From Brasenia schreberi (lineage: Eukaryota > Streptophyta > Magnoliopsida > Nymphaeales > Cabombaceae): a stretch of 64,000 nucleotides of DNA. Below are positions 32,054 to 44,267 of this stretch, in pieces. Below the pieces are notes generated by a model. It did not search any database. It saw only the letters and a program-made list of their open reading frames with translations, and was not told the origin of the DNA. The DNA lies in NCBI GenBank assembly GCA_036023115.1, contig JAYKKT010000055.1:10484501-10548500 (forward strand), written 5' to 3'. Within the stretch, counting starts at the first letter, position 1. Every line of letters starts with the position of its first letter. The translations under genes and the position numbers were made by a program.

Positions 32054-33274
32054 AATCTTTGCAAAAGGTTTTCTAAAGGCTTAGGCTTTACAAAGTAAAA
32101 CTAAACCCACAAAAATGTGTTTGGAGTGGAATCGGGTAAGCTTTTAGGCTTTATGGAGAGCCAAAGGGGCATTGAAGTCGACCCCTCTAAGTGTCGAGCC
32201 ATCATAGACATGCCTCCACCCTCCAACTTGACCCAAATCCAAAGCCTCCAAGGTCGCCTCCAATCAATTAGGAGGTTTATTTCAAACCTGGCAACAAGAT
32301 GCGAACCTTTCAACAAGCTTTTGAGAAAAGGGGTGAAGTTTGTGTGGGACGACGATTGTCAAAAGGCTTTCGAAAGATTAAAAACTTATTTGGTAAATCC
32401 TTCGACTTTAAAACCTCCAAAGCAAGGAAATCCATTGTTGCTTTACATTTTCATGCATGCGAATGCATTGGGTGCTTTACTAGCCCAATATGAGGATGAT
32501 GGCCATAAAGAGTATGCTATTTAGTATATTTCAAAAACTCTATTGGAATATGAAAGAAATTATCAAGCCATGAAAAAAACGTGCTTGTCATTGGTATGGG
32601 CCTGCCAAAAGTTTAGACACTACTTCTTAGATCATGAGATATGGATAGTGTTTAGGCTTGATCCGATCAAACACTTATTTGAAAAACCTATCCTCACGGG
32701 TAGGCTTGGTAAATGGCAGCTCCTCTTAATGGAGTATAATTTAAAATTTCACCATCAAACCTCCATTAAGGGACAAGCCCTAGCTGATCATGTGGCTGAG
32801 TTCTCCCTGGAAGAGACATATCCCATACTTGATGAAATGCCCGACGAATGCATCTTTACAAACAATTTTCAAAACCATGTTTTATTAAGTTGTTTGAATG
32901 AAAACCAAGTGTGGAAAATGCACTTTGATGGGGCAAGAAACCAAAGAGGGGCAGGTGTTGGAGTCATCCTCATATCCCCTAAAAAGGGAGAGATCTCCAT
33001 TGCTATTCGCCTAGATTTCGAATGTTCCAATAATATCGCCAAATACGAGGCACTCATAAAAGGCTTGAAAATGTTGAAAAATCTAGGGGCATCATACATC
33101 GAAGTCTTTGGAGATTCTTTACTTGTCATAAACCAAGTCTTGAAAATTTGGCAAGTCAAAAATGAAAAACTCACTCCATACCACGAATTGGCCACCAAAC
33201 TGGTTGATTCCTTCAAATCATGTACACTCACTCACATAGGTAGAGAGGACAACGCCATAGCAGATGCCCTCTAA
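32054..33274 (+). pseudogene. Composite gypsy: RT end, RNase H, second RNase H
   Basis: Starts in the RT palm C-terminal side (LGFMESQRGIEVDPSKCRAI). It continues RRFISNLATRCEPFNKLLRK, FVWDDDCQKAFERLK, then RNase H (LLLYIFMHANALGALLAQYE; YERNYQAMKKTCLSLVWACQ; FHHQTSIKGQALADHVAE), and the second RNase H (KMHFDGARNQRGAGVGVIL, KYEALIKGLKMLKNLGASY, EVFGDSLLVINQVL). A TAG at 32522-32524 splits RNase H, and a frame change lies near 32110. The RT start is at the other end of the composite (42371-42875). Confidence 0.88.
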
Positions 33275-34652
33275 TCCTTAGGATCAGCCCTAAGGGTCGA
33301 TCCCACATTGGGAAGCCGATCCTTAGAGATATGACACTCACCTACTCCATCCACTCACGATTTGGAGATTTGCCAAAATGACCAAAATTCCTTTGAAAAA
33401 CCCTTGGTTTCAAGATATTAAAAACTTTTTAGAAAACGGATGATTTTCGGAATTTGCTTCTTCTAGGGATAAAGATTTTATTCGAAAAATTTCAAACCGA
33501 TATGTGATTTTGGGAGTAGTTATCTATTAAAAGAGTTTTACCGACATCTTGTTGAGGTGTGTAGACCTTGAGGAGGCTAGGACTATAATGCATGAATTCC
33601 ACGATGGAGAATGTGGAGGGCATGTCAATGCGAATATGATGGCCATGAAAATACTTAGAGCTAGTTATTTTTGGTCCACCCTCAAGCAAGATTGTCATGA
33701 TCATGTTAGGAAATGTCACCCATGTCAAGTGCATGGACATGCCATTCGTATCCCATCATCAACCTTGCATTCCATTGTCAGCCCATGGCCTTTCACCATG
33801 TGGGCGTTTGACATCATAGGACCAATCTCCTCAAATGCATCAAATGGACATAGGTTTATCCTAGCAGCCACTGAATATTTTTCTAAATGGGTTGAAGCTA
33901 CCTCTTTGGCTAATGGCAAAGGGCAACATGTAGTGGCATTCATTAAGAAGAATATCTTGGCTCGATTTGGAGTGCCAAGAGACCTAGTGTCCGATAATGG
34001 CACCCCTTTCAAGAATGAGAAGATGGGAAAGTTATGTAATACCTATGGCATAACTCAATACTTCTCATCGCCCTACTACCCTTAAGGCAATGGCCAAGCC
34101 GAAGCCACAAACAAGACTCTTATAAGCATCATTGAGAAAACCTTAGAAAAGGGTAGGACATGGCATGAGAAGCTTGATGAAGCCTTATGGGCTTATAGGA
34201 CTTCCATCCGAACACCCACCAATACCACGCCATTTGAGTTAGTCTATGGTACAAAAGTTATTCTCCTCATTCATACCAAATTGCATTCATTTCATACATC
34301 ACTCGCACTCGACCTATCCCTAGAGACTTTTCAACATGCTAGGATGGCTGAGCTTGATTTATTAGATGAAAAAAGGCTCCTTGCTATGGATCATGCACAT
34401 GCATACCGGCAAAGGATAACTTGACATTATGAAAAGCATATGAAGACTCGCCACTTCAAAGTGGGAGACCTTGTATTGAAAATCATCCACCATCGTGGCC
34501 CACATCCACTTGGAAAGTGGCGGCCTAAGTAGGATGGTCCCTATGTTCTAAGGGGAACAACCACCAATAATGCATATTGGTTAATCGATGTTGAGGGTAG
34601 GAATTTAGTAGACCCTATAAACGCCCAATATTTGAAAAAATATCATGTGTAG
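33275..34652 (+). pseudogene. Composite gypsy integrase
   Basis: After a linker with stops at 33272 and 33528, 33549-34085 encodes the zinc finger (HEFHDGECGGHVNANMMAMK, CHDHVRKCHPCQ) and the core: WAFDIIGPISSNASNGHRFI with the first Asp, and VSDNGTPFKNEKM with the second Asp. A TAA at 34084 interrupts just before the Glu helix (GNGQAEATNKTLISI, read at 34087-34130). The C-terminal GPY/F-like part ends with VEGRNLVDPINAQYLKKYHV at about 34650. This is the most complete integrase in the window. Confidence 0.88.
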
Positions 34653-35856
34653 GGCCTAAGCTAAATCCTTTTGAAAATGTTTTAATGAGATCTCCTTTGA
34701 ACTTCTTGAAAGATGGATCAAGGTGGATCGTGTGACCCTGAATAAGGGAATCAATGCTTGTGAAAAGTGGAGTTTTCAAAAATCAATGGGTTACATTTCA
34801 AAAGTCTTCATCTTACAAAAGAAGGTCTTGTTCAACTTAACAAAATATTTTCAAGTAGTACATGCTATTTTAAAATAGGGTGATCTTAGATGAATCGAGT
34901 AAACCATTGGGATAAGTCTCTCCCCTCTTCACTTTTCTTCTCTACAAAGGAAAATTTGGCAAAAAGCAGAAAAAGAGGATATGAAAATCCCTCCAAAAGT
35001 CCCCCTTCCAAAAGAAGGCAAAATGGGAAAAATAAAGAAAATAGTTCTTTGATTTAAAAAGAAAAGAGGGAAAAACAAAAAGAAAAATCCTCGAAAATGG
35101 GTGGCCCTCTATGAAAGAAAAAAAAAGAATTGCCAAAAAGCTCAAAAGAGCAAATTTTCTGTCTCTTTGCCTTAAACCACGAGACGCTTCAAAAGGGACC
35201 GTGGTAACTCTTTTTCGTATCCGTACGATTTATCCCAATGGAAAAAGGTTCATTTCGGAGAGTCCTAAGAGTAAGAATAAGATATTCTTATTTGAATATC
35301 ATTTTATTTGAGAATTAGACGTTGTTGGGGTAAGGCATAGAAATTTTGCAATGTTTCCTGGATTTCTTATAAAAACTCTACTAAGTAGTAGGTATTAAGA
35401 CTCAAGTGAAGGGAAACACAAGAAGCTAGAAATCCTTGTGATTGAAGCTAAAAGGGTTTTTCTCTTTCGAAATCAAATTTGGAAAACCCCCGAACATCAA
35501 GCAACATGAGACCAACTCACTTAGGGCAGCCGACCTTCATGAGCCCCCCCAAGTTCAATCATTGTATGATTAGGATCTCTAGAAAATCATGTTTTCTAGC
35601 ATATCATCCATGTCACCCACTCATGATCATGTATGCACACAAGGTCATCGAGCACATGATCCCAATTAGGACTAGAACCACACAGGCCAAGTCCCCTTTC
35701 GCGCAAATTCCCTCTTACCTATTATAAGGAAAAGGGTTTTTAGAAAGCTGGGATAATCCATATTCTTGAGGAAAGATCCAGGAAGAAAAACAAAAGGGGT
35801 GTTTTCTTCTTTGACATTATCCAAATACATTTGTATTAATGCCAAAGAGGGGCATC
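34653..35856 (+). other. 3' internal region and polypurine tract of the composite
   Basis: Non-coding, with a purine-rich AAAGAAAAAAAA stretch (34970-35130) that gives Lys-rich frames. It ends GCCAAAGAGGGGCATC directly before LTR 2 at 35857, a typical gypsy polypurine tract priming plus-strand DNA. The same motif precedes the LTRs of element A (46430-46445) and G (61349-61365), both minus. Confidence 0.75.
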
Positions 35857-38503
35857 TGTAAATACCCAAAAATTGTGATATTTTAAAAAAACCCTGAACT
35901 TCAAAAACCCGCTCACTACCCTTTTGAACCTTTAAAACCCCAAAATTTTAAAGTTTTAACCTTTTTAGAAAATATTTCAAAATAAAGGTTTTGAATTCAA
36001 GTAAAAAACCCATGGATTGCAAAACAGCTCAAACAAAAAGGTAAAACCCGATCCAAAATCAAGCTCAAGATCAAGTCAAAAAGTTAAGGAGAGGCCCAGC
36101 CTATCCAGATAAAAGCGAGACGAAAGATCGAAACTGATGTCCATTTCAAAAGACAAGTTCAGCTCCAAAAGTGGAAAATGAAACCAACACCTTGATGAAA
36201 TCCTCAAAAATAAAGAATGAGGCCTGTCAAAACGAAAATGAGAGTCCGTTGGAAAATCCGAGATCGACCTCATCAAGTAAAAACTCAAGACGGGGCTAGA
36301 AAGATCAAAACTAAAGATCAAAAAATCCTGAAAGCGAGAAATTGGTCGGTCAAAAGGATTGAGAAAAACCCATCCTAAAATCGGGTGACCGAAAAACCGG
36401 AGCCCGCTCGAAAACCGTCTGTTTCATGCACCAAAAGAAAGACTCAAAAGAAAAAGTTTGGATTGGATGCGAATCAAAAAATCCAGATCCAAGGATCCAA
36501 ACCCGATCCAAAGAACTACCCTTAGCCTATAAATAGGGCCAAGGGGGTTCACGTGAAGTCTTTGGGAAATTTTGGAAAGGAGGAGAGAGAAGGGTTGGAG
36601 CTCAAGCAAAGGTGGTTCACGTGGAGCATTTGGTCAACAAAGGGAGTAAAACTTGGTCAAGAGGTGGAGTCAAGGCTTGGCCAAGGTGAGTTCCTAAACT
36701 CAAGTGGGCTGAACCAGGCCCAAACCGTGGGCTAGCTCTTGACCGAACACCAACAAAGTGGGCTACACCTGGGGCTGAACCAATCCCAAACTGTGGGCTA
36801 GCTCTTAACCGAACACCAACAAAGTGGTCTGCACCTTGGGCTGACCAAGACTTGGCCGAACCTAGCTTGAAGTTCATGGCTGCACCTGCACCAAGTTCAT
36901 GGCTGCACCTTGGGCTAACTTGACCTGGCCGAACCACACCAAGTGGAGGGGCTGACTTGACCTGGCCGAACCACACCAACGAGACTCGGCTAACGTTGTG
37001 CTGGGCGAACCACACCACCAAGTTCACGGCTACACCTTGGGCTGACCAAGACCTGGCCGAACCTAACTTGAAAGACCTGGCTGCACCTGCACCAAGTTCA
37101 CGGCTGCACCTTGGGCTAACCAAGACCTGGCCGAACCTAGCTTGAAGGACCTGGCTGAACCTGCACCAAGTTCACGGCTGCACTTTGGGCTGAACCAAGC
37201 CCAAACCGTGGGCTACCTTGGGGACACCTTGACCTGCACCAAGTGAAGCTTGAAGGACTCGGCTGCACCAGGGTGGAACTAGACCAAGGAGGACTCGGGT
37301 AGGGTGGTTGCACCAAGGTGGAGGGCTGACCTAGGGCTCGGCAAATGGAGGACCTGGCTGCACCAGGGTGGAACTCAACCAAGTGAAGCGAAGGGGCTGC
37401 GCACAAAAGACTAAATCGAACGGGGAAACTTGTAAGTACTTTAGACTTCGGTTTTAAATCACTTTTTCCATTAAATTTAATTCGAAACGGGGTTGTATTA
37501 ATGGAGCGAAGCCTCCCCCCATGTTGTAATATTTGTGCATGAACACGATCGTACCCACGAGCACTTGAGCCTTTCCGCTCTTAACTAGTGGATGAACATG
37601 ATCTTACTCACGAGCACTTGATCCTTTTCGCTCTTAACTGGTGGATGAACACGATCACACCCATGAGCACTTGAGCCTTTTCGCTCCTTACACTCATGTG
37701 CACTTGAGCCTTTTCGCTCTCTACCTCAATTTACGTTATAAACATTCTATACTTCGAACCCCCTCTATTCTTAAGCAAGTATACGTATTTAATTTAGCGT
37801 GAGTTTTACTTCCGTGATTGTAGAGTGGTTGCACTTCAATTTGCGTGAGTTTTACTTTCGTGAAAGTAGAGTGAAAGCACTTCAATTCACGTGAGTTTTA
37901 CTTTCGTGAAAGTAGAGTGAAAGCACTTCAATTCGCGTGAGTTTTACTTTCGTGAAAGTAGAGTAGCTGTACTTTCAATTCGCGTGAGTTTACTTTCGTG
38001 AAAGTAGAGGGTACAATTTCAATTCGGGTGAGTTCGCATCATCGTTCTCGAAAACCCAAAACAAGATTTATAGCATATCTGCATATGCTCATTACAACAA
38101 ATCGTTCGAACGCTCGCTGAAACCACGCTGAATTTAGGCCACACATTCCACACACACATCAGGCCTAAACAAATAAAACTTGCAAGAAACTTAGGGTCGT
38201 CCAATCCTCGTAATAAAATTGGAAAAAGAGTGCACGAACTAAATTCGCCCAAAACACTTGTCGTTTGAAGTAAATACTTATTTAGAAGTCGAAGTTTCTA
38301 AGCGCTTAAACCGACCTTTGAGTATCGGTTTAAGAAGGTTTAAAGCGAAAAGAGTCCGCTTGCCTACAATCCGCCAAAGTCATAAAATCGTTTCAAAATC
38401 TTCGCTAGTTTGAGTAAGCTAGCTGGCACGCTTGCACAAGCGTAGGCACGAAAATGTTCACTTCGAGTTTTATAACTTGGGAGTGGAAATTTTCATGTTT
38501 ATA
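35857..38503 (+). repeat. LTR 2, complete (2647 bp)
   Basis: TGTAAATACCC at the start, directly after the polypurine tract, and TTTCATGTTTATA at the end, directly before the primer-binding region. It serves as 3' LTR for the pol block on its left and 5' LTR for the gag block on its right. TATA at 36528. It has five 48-bp minisatellite units, against seven in LTR 1. Confidence 0.88.
38404..38423 (+). promoter_or_regulatory. U5 stem with paired changes
   Basis: GCTAGTTT-GAGT-AAGCTAGC upstream of the LTR end, followed by TGGCACGCT. The equivalent stems at 43007-43026, 50605-50624, 63268-63286 (plus) and 44350-44369, 56920-56938 (minus) differ in sequence but keep pairing. See the finding at 50605. 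Confidence 0.6.
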
Positions 38504-38636
38504 GAATTGGCATGCCCGGTGGGACACGGGTCTTAAGCAAACTTTGATTCAACAAAACAAAACTTCATAAAATTTTGAAGAAAAGTGTTTAACTTTTGCC
38601 TTTTCTACACTTATAGGATTTCCAAAAATCTGAATC
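38504..38636 (+). other. Primer-binding region and leader
   Basis: GAATTGGCATGCCCGGTGGG starts at the LTR end. Similar AATTAGCACGCCCGGTGGGA-type sequences follow the LTR end in elements A, D and H, so this is the probable tRNA primer site. I cannot say which tRNA. The short leader ends at the gag ATG (38637). Confidence 0.6.
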
Positions 38637-40600
38637 ATGTCAAGTTCATACTCCAATGAAGTGTCTAGCCGAGCCTTGTGCTCATCAAGTCCCTTTTCCA
38701 AGAAGTTTTCAAAAACCACTTTTAAAAGCAAAAAAGAAAAGCTCGAAGACTTGCGAAAGGAATTTGAAGCAAGGATCACCGCCCTTAGCCAAGAGGCCAA
38801 GGCAGCAGAGTCTTGCTTGTCTCATGGCGAACCCGCCAAGGCTAAGAAAAAGGCTAGCAAGTCAAAAAGGTGCAAAGAAACCTCCGTCATGGAAGGGGAC
38901 CAATATCATGAATCCTTCGCAATGAAGGATTGAAAAGCCCTCCAACAACTGTTTAGAGGCCAAAACAAAGAGAAAAGATCGTACACACTGTAAGATTTTC
39001 TTCCTTTAGATTACTAAATAGACAGTGACGACGACATACCGAACTTTTATCGGTATGATGGCACGGGGTATCCTAGATCCCACTTGCAACTCTTTGCTCG
39101 CAGAGCCTACAAAAAGAAAAAGAACTCTGCCAAATGGATATATTGGTTCCCCCTCTCCCTCAAGGGAACTGCTTCAAAATGGCTTGCTTCCTACGACCTA
39201 AGCCAGTTTGCAACTTTTGAAGAGTTAGCGAATAGTTTTATGCAAAGGTTTTGCCACAATTTAAAAGTGACCCCTACTTTGAACACCCTTAGGGACACAA
39301 AACAAGAATCGAACGAGGATGTACATGTATTCATCGTTTGATGGAGGTCCCTCCTAGGGCAAGTGAGAGAGCCTTTCTCCGAAGGATGTGGAGTAATGCT
39401 CATCCTTGACAATTTCAAAACAGAGTTGAAAACACTTCTTTCTTTGCACGAAATTTCAACTTTCCATAAATTAATAAAAAATGATTCCCTCTTCAAAACA
39501 AATCTGAAAAAGGGGGTCTACGATAACTAGTGGAAAGGAAAAATGCTTCAAAAACCTTGATTTGAAAAACCTGAGACTTACGGGCTACCCACTATGGACA
39601 ATGGGGCAAAACCCCAAAAAATTGCTAATGTCCGAGTGGAAATGAACCCGGCTAGCACTTCATAGAAGAATGAACTAAAAATTGAAAAAAAGATTCAAAA
39701 AACACTTGAAAAGAGGGAGTATACCCCATTGGAGCAGCCCATCTCGGAGGTCCTCGACCTCCTTCTCGCCAAAGGAATGGTAACACTCTCCGAGATTTTC
39801 GAGGGGACACCTCTAAAAGGGAAATTTCTGAACAAATTTAGCAAGTATCATCGGCTCAAGGGCTATTACACAAATAAATGTTACTCCCTTTTAAAAAAAA
39901 TCGAGGACTTGATAGAGTAGGGCTGACTTCAGGTCACTGAGGAACCGAAGCCTAACCAAGCCATTCTTAAAGAACCCTTCTCCAACCATGCAAGCACCGG
40001 TGGGAAGGTAAAAGAGGTATATGTTTTCTCAGCTTCCTTAAATAGTTTGGAGCATGCATTGCATACAGATTCCACTACTTATCACACATCACCTTCTCTC
40101 ATGATAATAAAAAAAGCCAAGCAAGTAGTGATCCGAGGAGCGCTTACAGTCCCGCCCCTGGCTAGAGCCATTTTAGAAATTCGTGGTGCTCTGAAGTACA
40201 AAATTAGAGACAACAAAGGAATGAGCCCTAGGAAAAATGTGAACGAGGTGACCAGGTCCGAAAGAATCTATCAACCTCTACATCTAGCCAAAGATGCTAC
40301 CAAAGAAGTGGTCATTATTCCTGGCCCTTCAAAATCATGCATTCCCAAAGCATCTCAGGTCATGAACAAAGGAAAAAACTTGTTAACCTCATATGATTTT
40401 GAAACACATGCATTCCCAAAGGATTCCTATAAATATGTCTATCCTAGAACTAATCCAAACTTCCTTCAGGCATAGATAAGTCTTAGAGAAAATCTTAGAA
40501 AGAGCCAAGGTTAACTCGACCATAACCCTTGAGTCCCTGTCCTTGCTAGTCGCACCTATATGTGCTAAAACTCCCATTGTGTTATCGGAAGATGAGCTAG
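38637..40600 (+). pseudogene. Composite gypsy gag
   Basis: ATG at 38637 begins MSSSYSNEVSSRAL, the gag start shared by elements A, D (ATA instead of ATG) and H. The first 98 codons are Lys-rich coiled coil. After a stop (38931) the Retrotrans_gag domain follows: RYDGTGYPRSHLQLF, WFPLSLKGTASKWLASYDL and FATFEELANSFMQRF, then a stop at 39341. 39729-39920 reads EVLDLLLAKGMVTLSEIFEG and YHRLKGYYTNKCYSL. 40047-40475 is the gag-protease linker. Several stops; not functional. Confidence 0.85.
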
Positions 40601-40605
40601 AATGA

Positions 40606-41497
40606 TCATACCAAACCCATAACCAAGCCTTGCATATAGAGGTGGTATTGAATCACCATCCTCTAAACAGGTGTTTGGTTGATGGAGGAGGAGGTCTAAA
40701 TATCCTTCCGTTACACGTGGCTTTTCAAATTGGAGTCTCTTTAATCTCTGTGAATCCAAGCCCCATCGTTATCACAGGATACGATGGAAATGCATCCAAG
40801 CCTTTAGAAGTTGTAGAGTTACCTATGGAAATAGGGGGTATAACCCCATGAAGGGGTGTTCCATGTCTTAGACATACACCTACATTACAACCTACTCCTA
40901 GGAAGACCATGGATACATAGCCTTCGGGCCGTATCATCCACCTTCCATAGGTGTGTCAAGATCACTTACGAAAGCCAAATTATGGTAATTCTAGGAGAAA
41001 ACCACCCTTATCTTAGGGGAGTTCAAAACTTTCCTTGCTTATCAAGACATCAAACCTGCGAATTCAACATAGGAAAACCCTTGGTCAAACCATCCAAGTG
41101 TGTCTTGAAAAGATCTAAGGATGTCGTGTATATCAAGGGGCAGCCCAAAGCTTGCTTGCCCAAGACCATGACCGTCTTAGGAAAAACCAAAGCCCAAATC
41201 CTCCCCAAGTCCCTAAACAAGAAAGCATTTGAGCATGACATGGATGACACCAAGTTCCAAGGCCATCCACTTTACAAAACATTTTCAAAATTAAAGAAGT
41301 CTTGGAACATGATGTTAAACATGGGTTACATGCCTTATCAAAGTTTAGGAAACCAAAACCGGAGTTGCTTAGAACCCATCCTACAGAATCCTAAACCAAA
41401 CCGGCATGGGATAGGCTACACCCCAACTATACCCTCTGAACCACCACTTGGGTCAAGGGTACCTTGGAGCATCTTAAAACCGAAATCTATGACTTAG
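40606..41497 (+). pseudogene. Composite gypsy aspartic protease and linker
   Basis: 40630-40851 encodes RCLVDGGGGLNILPLHVAF, with the Asp of D-G-G in the place of the usual D-S-G flap-side triad, then VITGYDGNASKPLEVVELPM. A frame change near 40852 leads to 40856-41497, with LHYNLLLGRPWIHSLRAVSS, the C-terminal protease strand typical of Tat elements, followed by a linker (DTKFQGHPLYKTFSKLKKS). The protease would cut Gag-Pol in the particle. Confidence 0.85.
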
Positions 41498-41519
41498 ACC
41501 TCTTATTTAGAGACTAATT

Positions 41520-42875
41520 AATGGTGTTTTCTTTGTAGGTATGATGGAAGACCCCTCCATAACCAAAAATCCAAAAAATTACATATTTTCAAAATCCAAA
41601 AACATTTGGAAAAACCTCAAAACCCAAAAACATCAGAAAATTATGAAAATCCCCAAAAGAAGGTGATTTACATTCCTCCTCCTTCCATTTATTTACAAAA
41701 AACCAAAAAAATTGAAAAACCTGAAAATACCAAAAACAAGGTTTTGTATATACCAACTCTTGGTGTCAATTTCGAAAAAGCCAAAAAGGTTGAAAATTTT
41801 AAAGAAAAAATTGTCTTAGTAAAAGGCTCAAATTTTGCGAAATTTGTAAAAATCCCAAAACCAAAACCATGTAGTTTTGAAACCCATACTTGGCCTCAAA
41901 CTTGCCTAGGACCTAGAATTCTCGAGAATGATCAAAGCAAGGAGGAGGATCCCCTCTTAACTGAGGAGGATCAAGCCTCTGAGCTTCCCGAGTTTCATAA
42001 AATCCTTGACTTGGAAAAACCTTCAAATTCTGTAGGAGGAGATTTTGTAGAAATCAACCCAGGGAGTCAGTCTAATCCTAAGCATGTTAAGATAGGCATA
42101 TATTTGCACGAGCATAAAAAAACATCATTCATTGCATTCTTGAAGACCTACATAGATATATTTGCATGGACCTACGAAGACATGCCACGTCTAGACCCAA
42201 AAGTTAAAGAACATTGTCTTTCCCTAAAACCAGATGCTAGACCTATAAAGTAAAAGCTTAGAAAAATTCATCTCAATGTCCACTCTCAAGTAAAAGAGGG
42301 TTTAGAAGATCTTCTAAAAGCCGGATTTATAAAACCCATTTCATATTCTGGCTGGCTTTCAAATATAGTTGTGGTTCGAAAATCCAATGGAAAAATTCGG
42401 ATTTGCATCGAATTTAGAAATTTGAACAAAGCCACTCCAAAAGATAATTTTCCTTTGCCAAACATTGATTTGATAGTGGATAGCACTGCGAATCATGAAA
42501 TGTTTTCTTTTATGGATGACTACTCGAGTTATAATCAAATCAAGTTAGCACCAAAAGATCAGGTTAAGGCCGCTTTTACTACATCTTGGGCACATAATGT
42601 TATACAGTTATGCCATTTGGATTGAAAAATGCTGGTGCCACATACCAAAGAGCCATGACTACTATTTTCCACGATCAAATTCATGAGCTTTTGAAAGTAT
42701 ATGTGGATGACCTTTTGGTAAAATAAAAAACCTGATGCACACACATCAAATCTTTGCAAAAGGTTTTCGAAAGGCTTAGGCTTTACAAAGTAAAACTAAA
42801 CCCGCAAAAGTGTGTCTTTGGAGTGGAATTGGGTAAGCTTTTAGGCTTTATGGTGAGCCAAAGGGGCATTGAAGT
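41520..42875 (+). pseudogene. Composite gypsy spacer and RT start
   Basis: 41606-42253 is a Lys/Pro-rich spacer, then ELPEFHKILDLEKPSNSVGG and FAWTYEDMPRLDP. 42371-42625 gives VVRKSNGKIRICIEFRNLNK and FSFMDDYSSYNQIKLAP (palm motif A). A deletion or frameshift near 42590-42612 changes the frame before the region that should hold YVDD, readable at about 42698-42720 as VYVDDLLVK in another frame. The RT ends at TTGAAGT (42869-42875), where it joins the LTR tail. Confidence 0.87.
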
Positions 42876-43106
42876 AAATACTTGTTTAGAAGTCGAAGTT
42901 TTTAAGCGCTTAAACCGATCCTTGAGTATCGGTTTAAGAAGGTTTAAAACGAAAAGAGTCCGCTTGCCTATAATTGCCAAAGTCAGAAAATTGTTTCAAA
43001 ATCTTCGCTTGTTTGAGTAAGCTAGCTGGTACGCTCGCACATGTGTAGGCACGAAAAGGTTCACTTCGAGTTTTATAACTTGGGAGTGAAAATTTTCATG
43101 TTTACA
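42869..43106 (+). repeat. LTR tail closing the composite
   Basis: Matches 38265-38503 of LTR 2 (AAATACTTGTTTAGAAGTCG to TTTTCATGTTTACA) and ends at the CAAAC duplication. The join with RT is at TTGAAGT, present in both parents. Confidence 0.88.
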
Positions 43107-44267
43107 CAAACTTAGGCTCAAGGAGACTTGTTTATACATGGTAGGGTTAGGTGTACCTAGGACGTCGATGCATGCCTTAGGAGTAACCATGTCTACCATA
43201 TTTTGAACTTTATTTTGTTTTTCTTTTTGAAATTCCTTTTCTTGGTGCGGGACATTCGGCGCACCTTGAAAATCGATATCCTTGGGCACATTTTGTAGGT
43301 ATATAGGTGCATGAGTGTGATTCGATGCATCCAATGTATATGAATAAATTGTCGATCCTACACTAAGAAGGGGAGGATCGAGTAGGGAGTTTATGGGGGA
43401 ATGAGTTTCGGACATACCTTTTTCAAGCTTGTCTACCTTTTCATGGTGAGAGCAAGCATCCTTGTAGGCGTCCTGAGGTTGCTCTAGCTCATGCACGGCT
43501 TCGAGCTCCCGTTTCTTTTCAAGGTCTTGGTTTCCATCTTCGAAGCCTATGTGTGTGCAACACTCATTCTCTTGCGAAGCATGTGAAGCAGTGCTCATGG
43601 GATTAGAACCCATCGGAGTGAATGTTTGTTGAAAATTTAGAGTGAAGTGAATCTCATGCCCCACTTTTATTCGTGTGCTTGGAAATGTGGACTTCACTTT
43701 CAACTTTCGAAATTTCAAATTTTTGATTTTCAAGCTTTTTTGATTTTAGAAGATTTTCCAATTTTTTTTTATCTTTCGAAACATAAAAACTTTTTTTGGT
43801 TTTTCAATGGAAAATGGGGTGCTTGGAGGATGGGCAAGGTTAGATGATTCAATCTCAACACTTGCTACATTTGAAGCCTCATTTCCTTCATCGGATTCTG
43901 GGCTCAATTTGGTTTTCCGGGTATGCTTTTTCTCTCTATGCACCCGAGATGAATTTTCCTGGGATCGATGTACCTTGGCCTTTTGGCTTAGGGATCGATT
44001 TTTTTCTCCATTTTCCTCATTATTTTCCTTAGGGAAGCAAGCTCTTCATCTCGAGTTTTAGAGGATTTCTTTGAGCTTTTGGAAAACCGATATGAGGATT
44101 TCTTCGGCTTGTTTTCATATGAATCATCTATACTTGACATCTTTTTTCAAAATCAGCTTGTGCACAAAAGAGGTATTAACACCAAAGTTTTAAAAGATTG
44201 GAATTGGAAAAAGTTCATCTAAGATTGGAATCCCACAAGACTCGAGTCCCACTGGGTGTGCTAATTC
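43107..44267 (-). pseudogene. Gypsy A gag and linker
   Basis: Minus strand. Gag begins at 44140 with MSSIDDSYENKPKKSSYRFS and a Lys-rich coiled coil; after stops, 43733-42996 holds KSTFPSTRIKVGHEIHFTL, NECCTHIGFEDGNQDLEKKR and NMVDMVTPKACIDVLGTPN. It aligns with 55224-56700 of element D. There is no Retrotrans_gag domain between them, so the core of gag seems to be missing in both A and D. Confidence 0.8.

Larger units (their letters stand above)
29591..43106 (+). mobile_element. Composite gypsy insertion: LTR broken by a circularly permuted element
   Basis: 13.5 kb inserted in element A with 5-bp direct repeats CAAAC (29586-29590 and 43107-43111). Order on the plus strand: LTR head (29591-32047); RT-RNase H-second RNase H-integrase-3' region (32054-35856); full LTR (35857-38503); primer site, gag, protease, RT start (38504-42875); LTR tail (about 42869-43106). 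The LTR head and tail together make one LTR lacking only about 104 bp (matching 38161-38264). The inner part is a whole element permuted at RT, with 125-127 bp of RT present at both ends (32054-32178 and 42749-42875). Confidence 0.85.
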
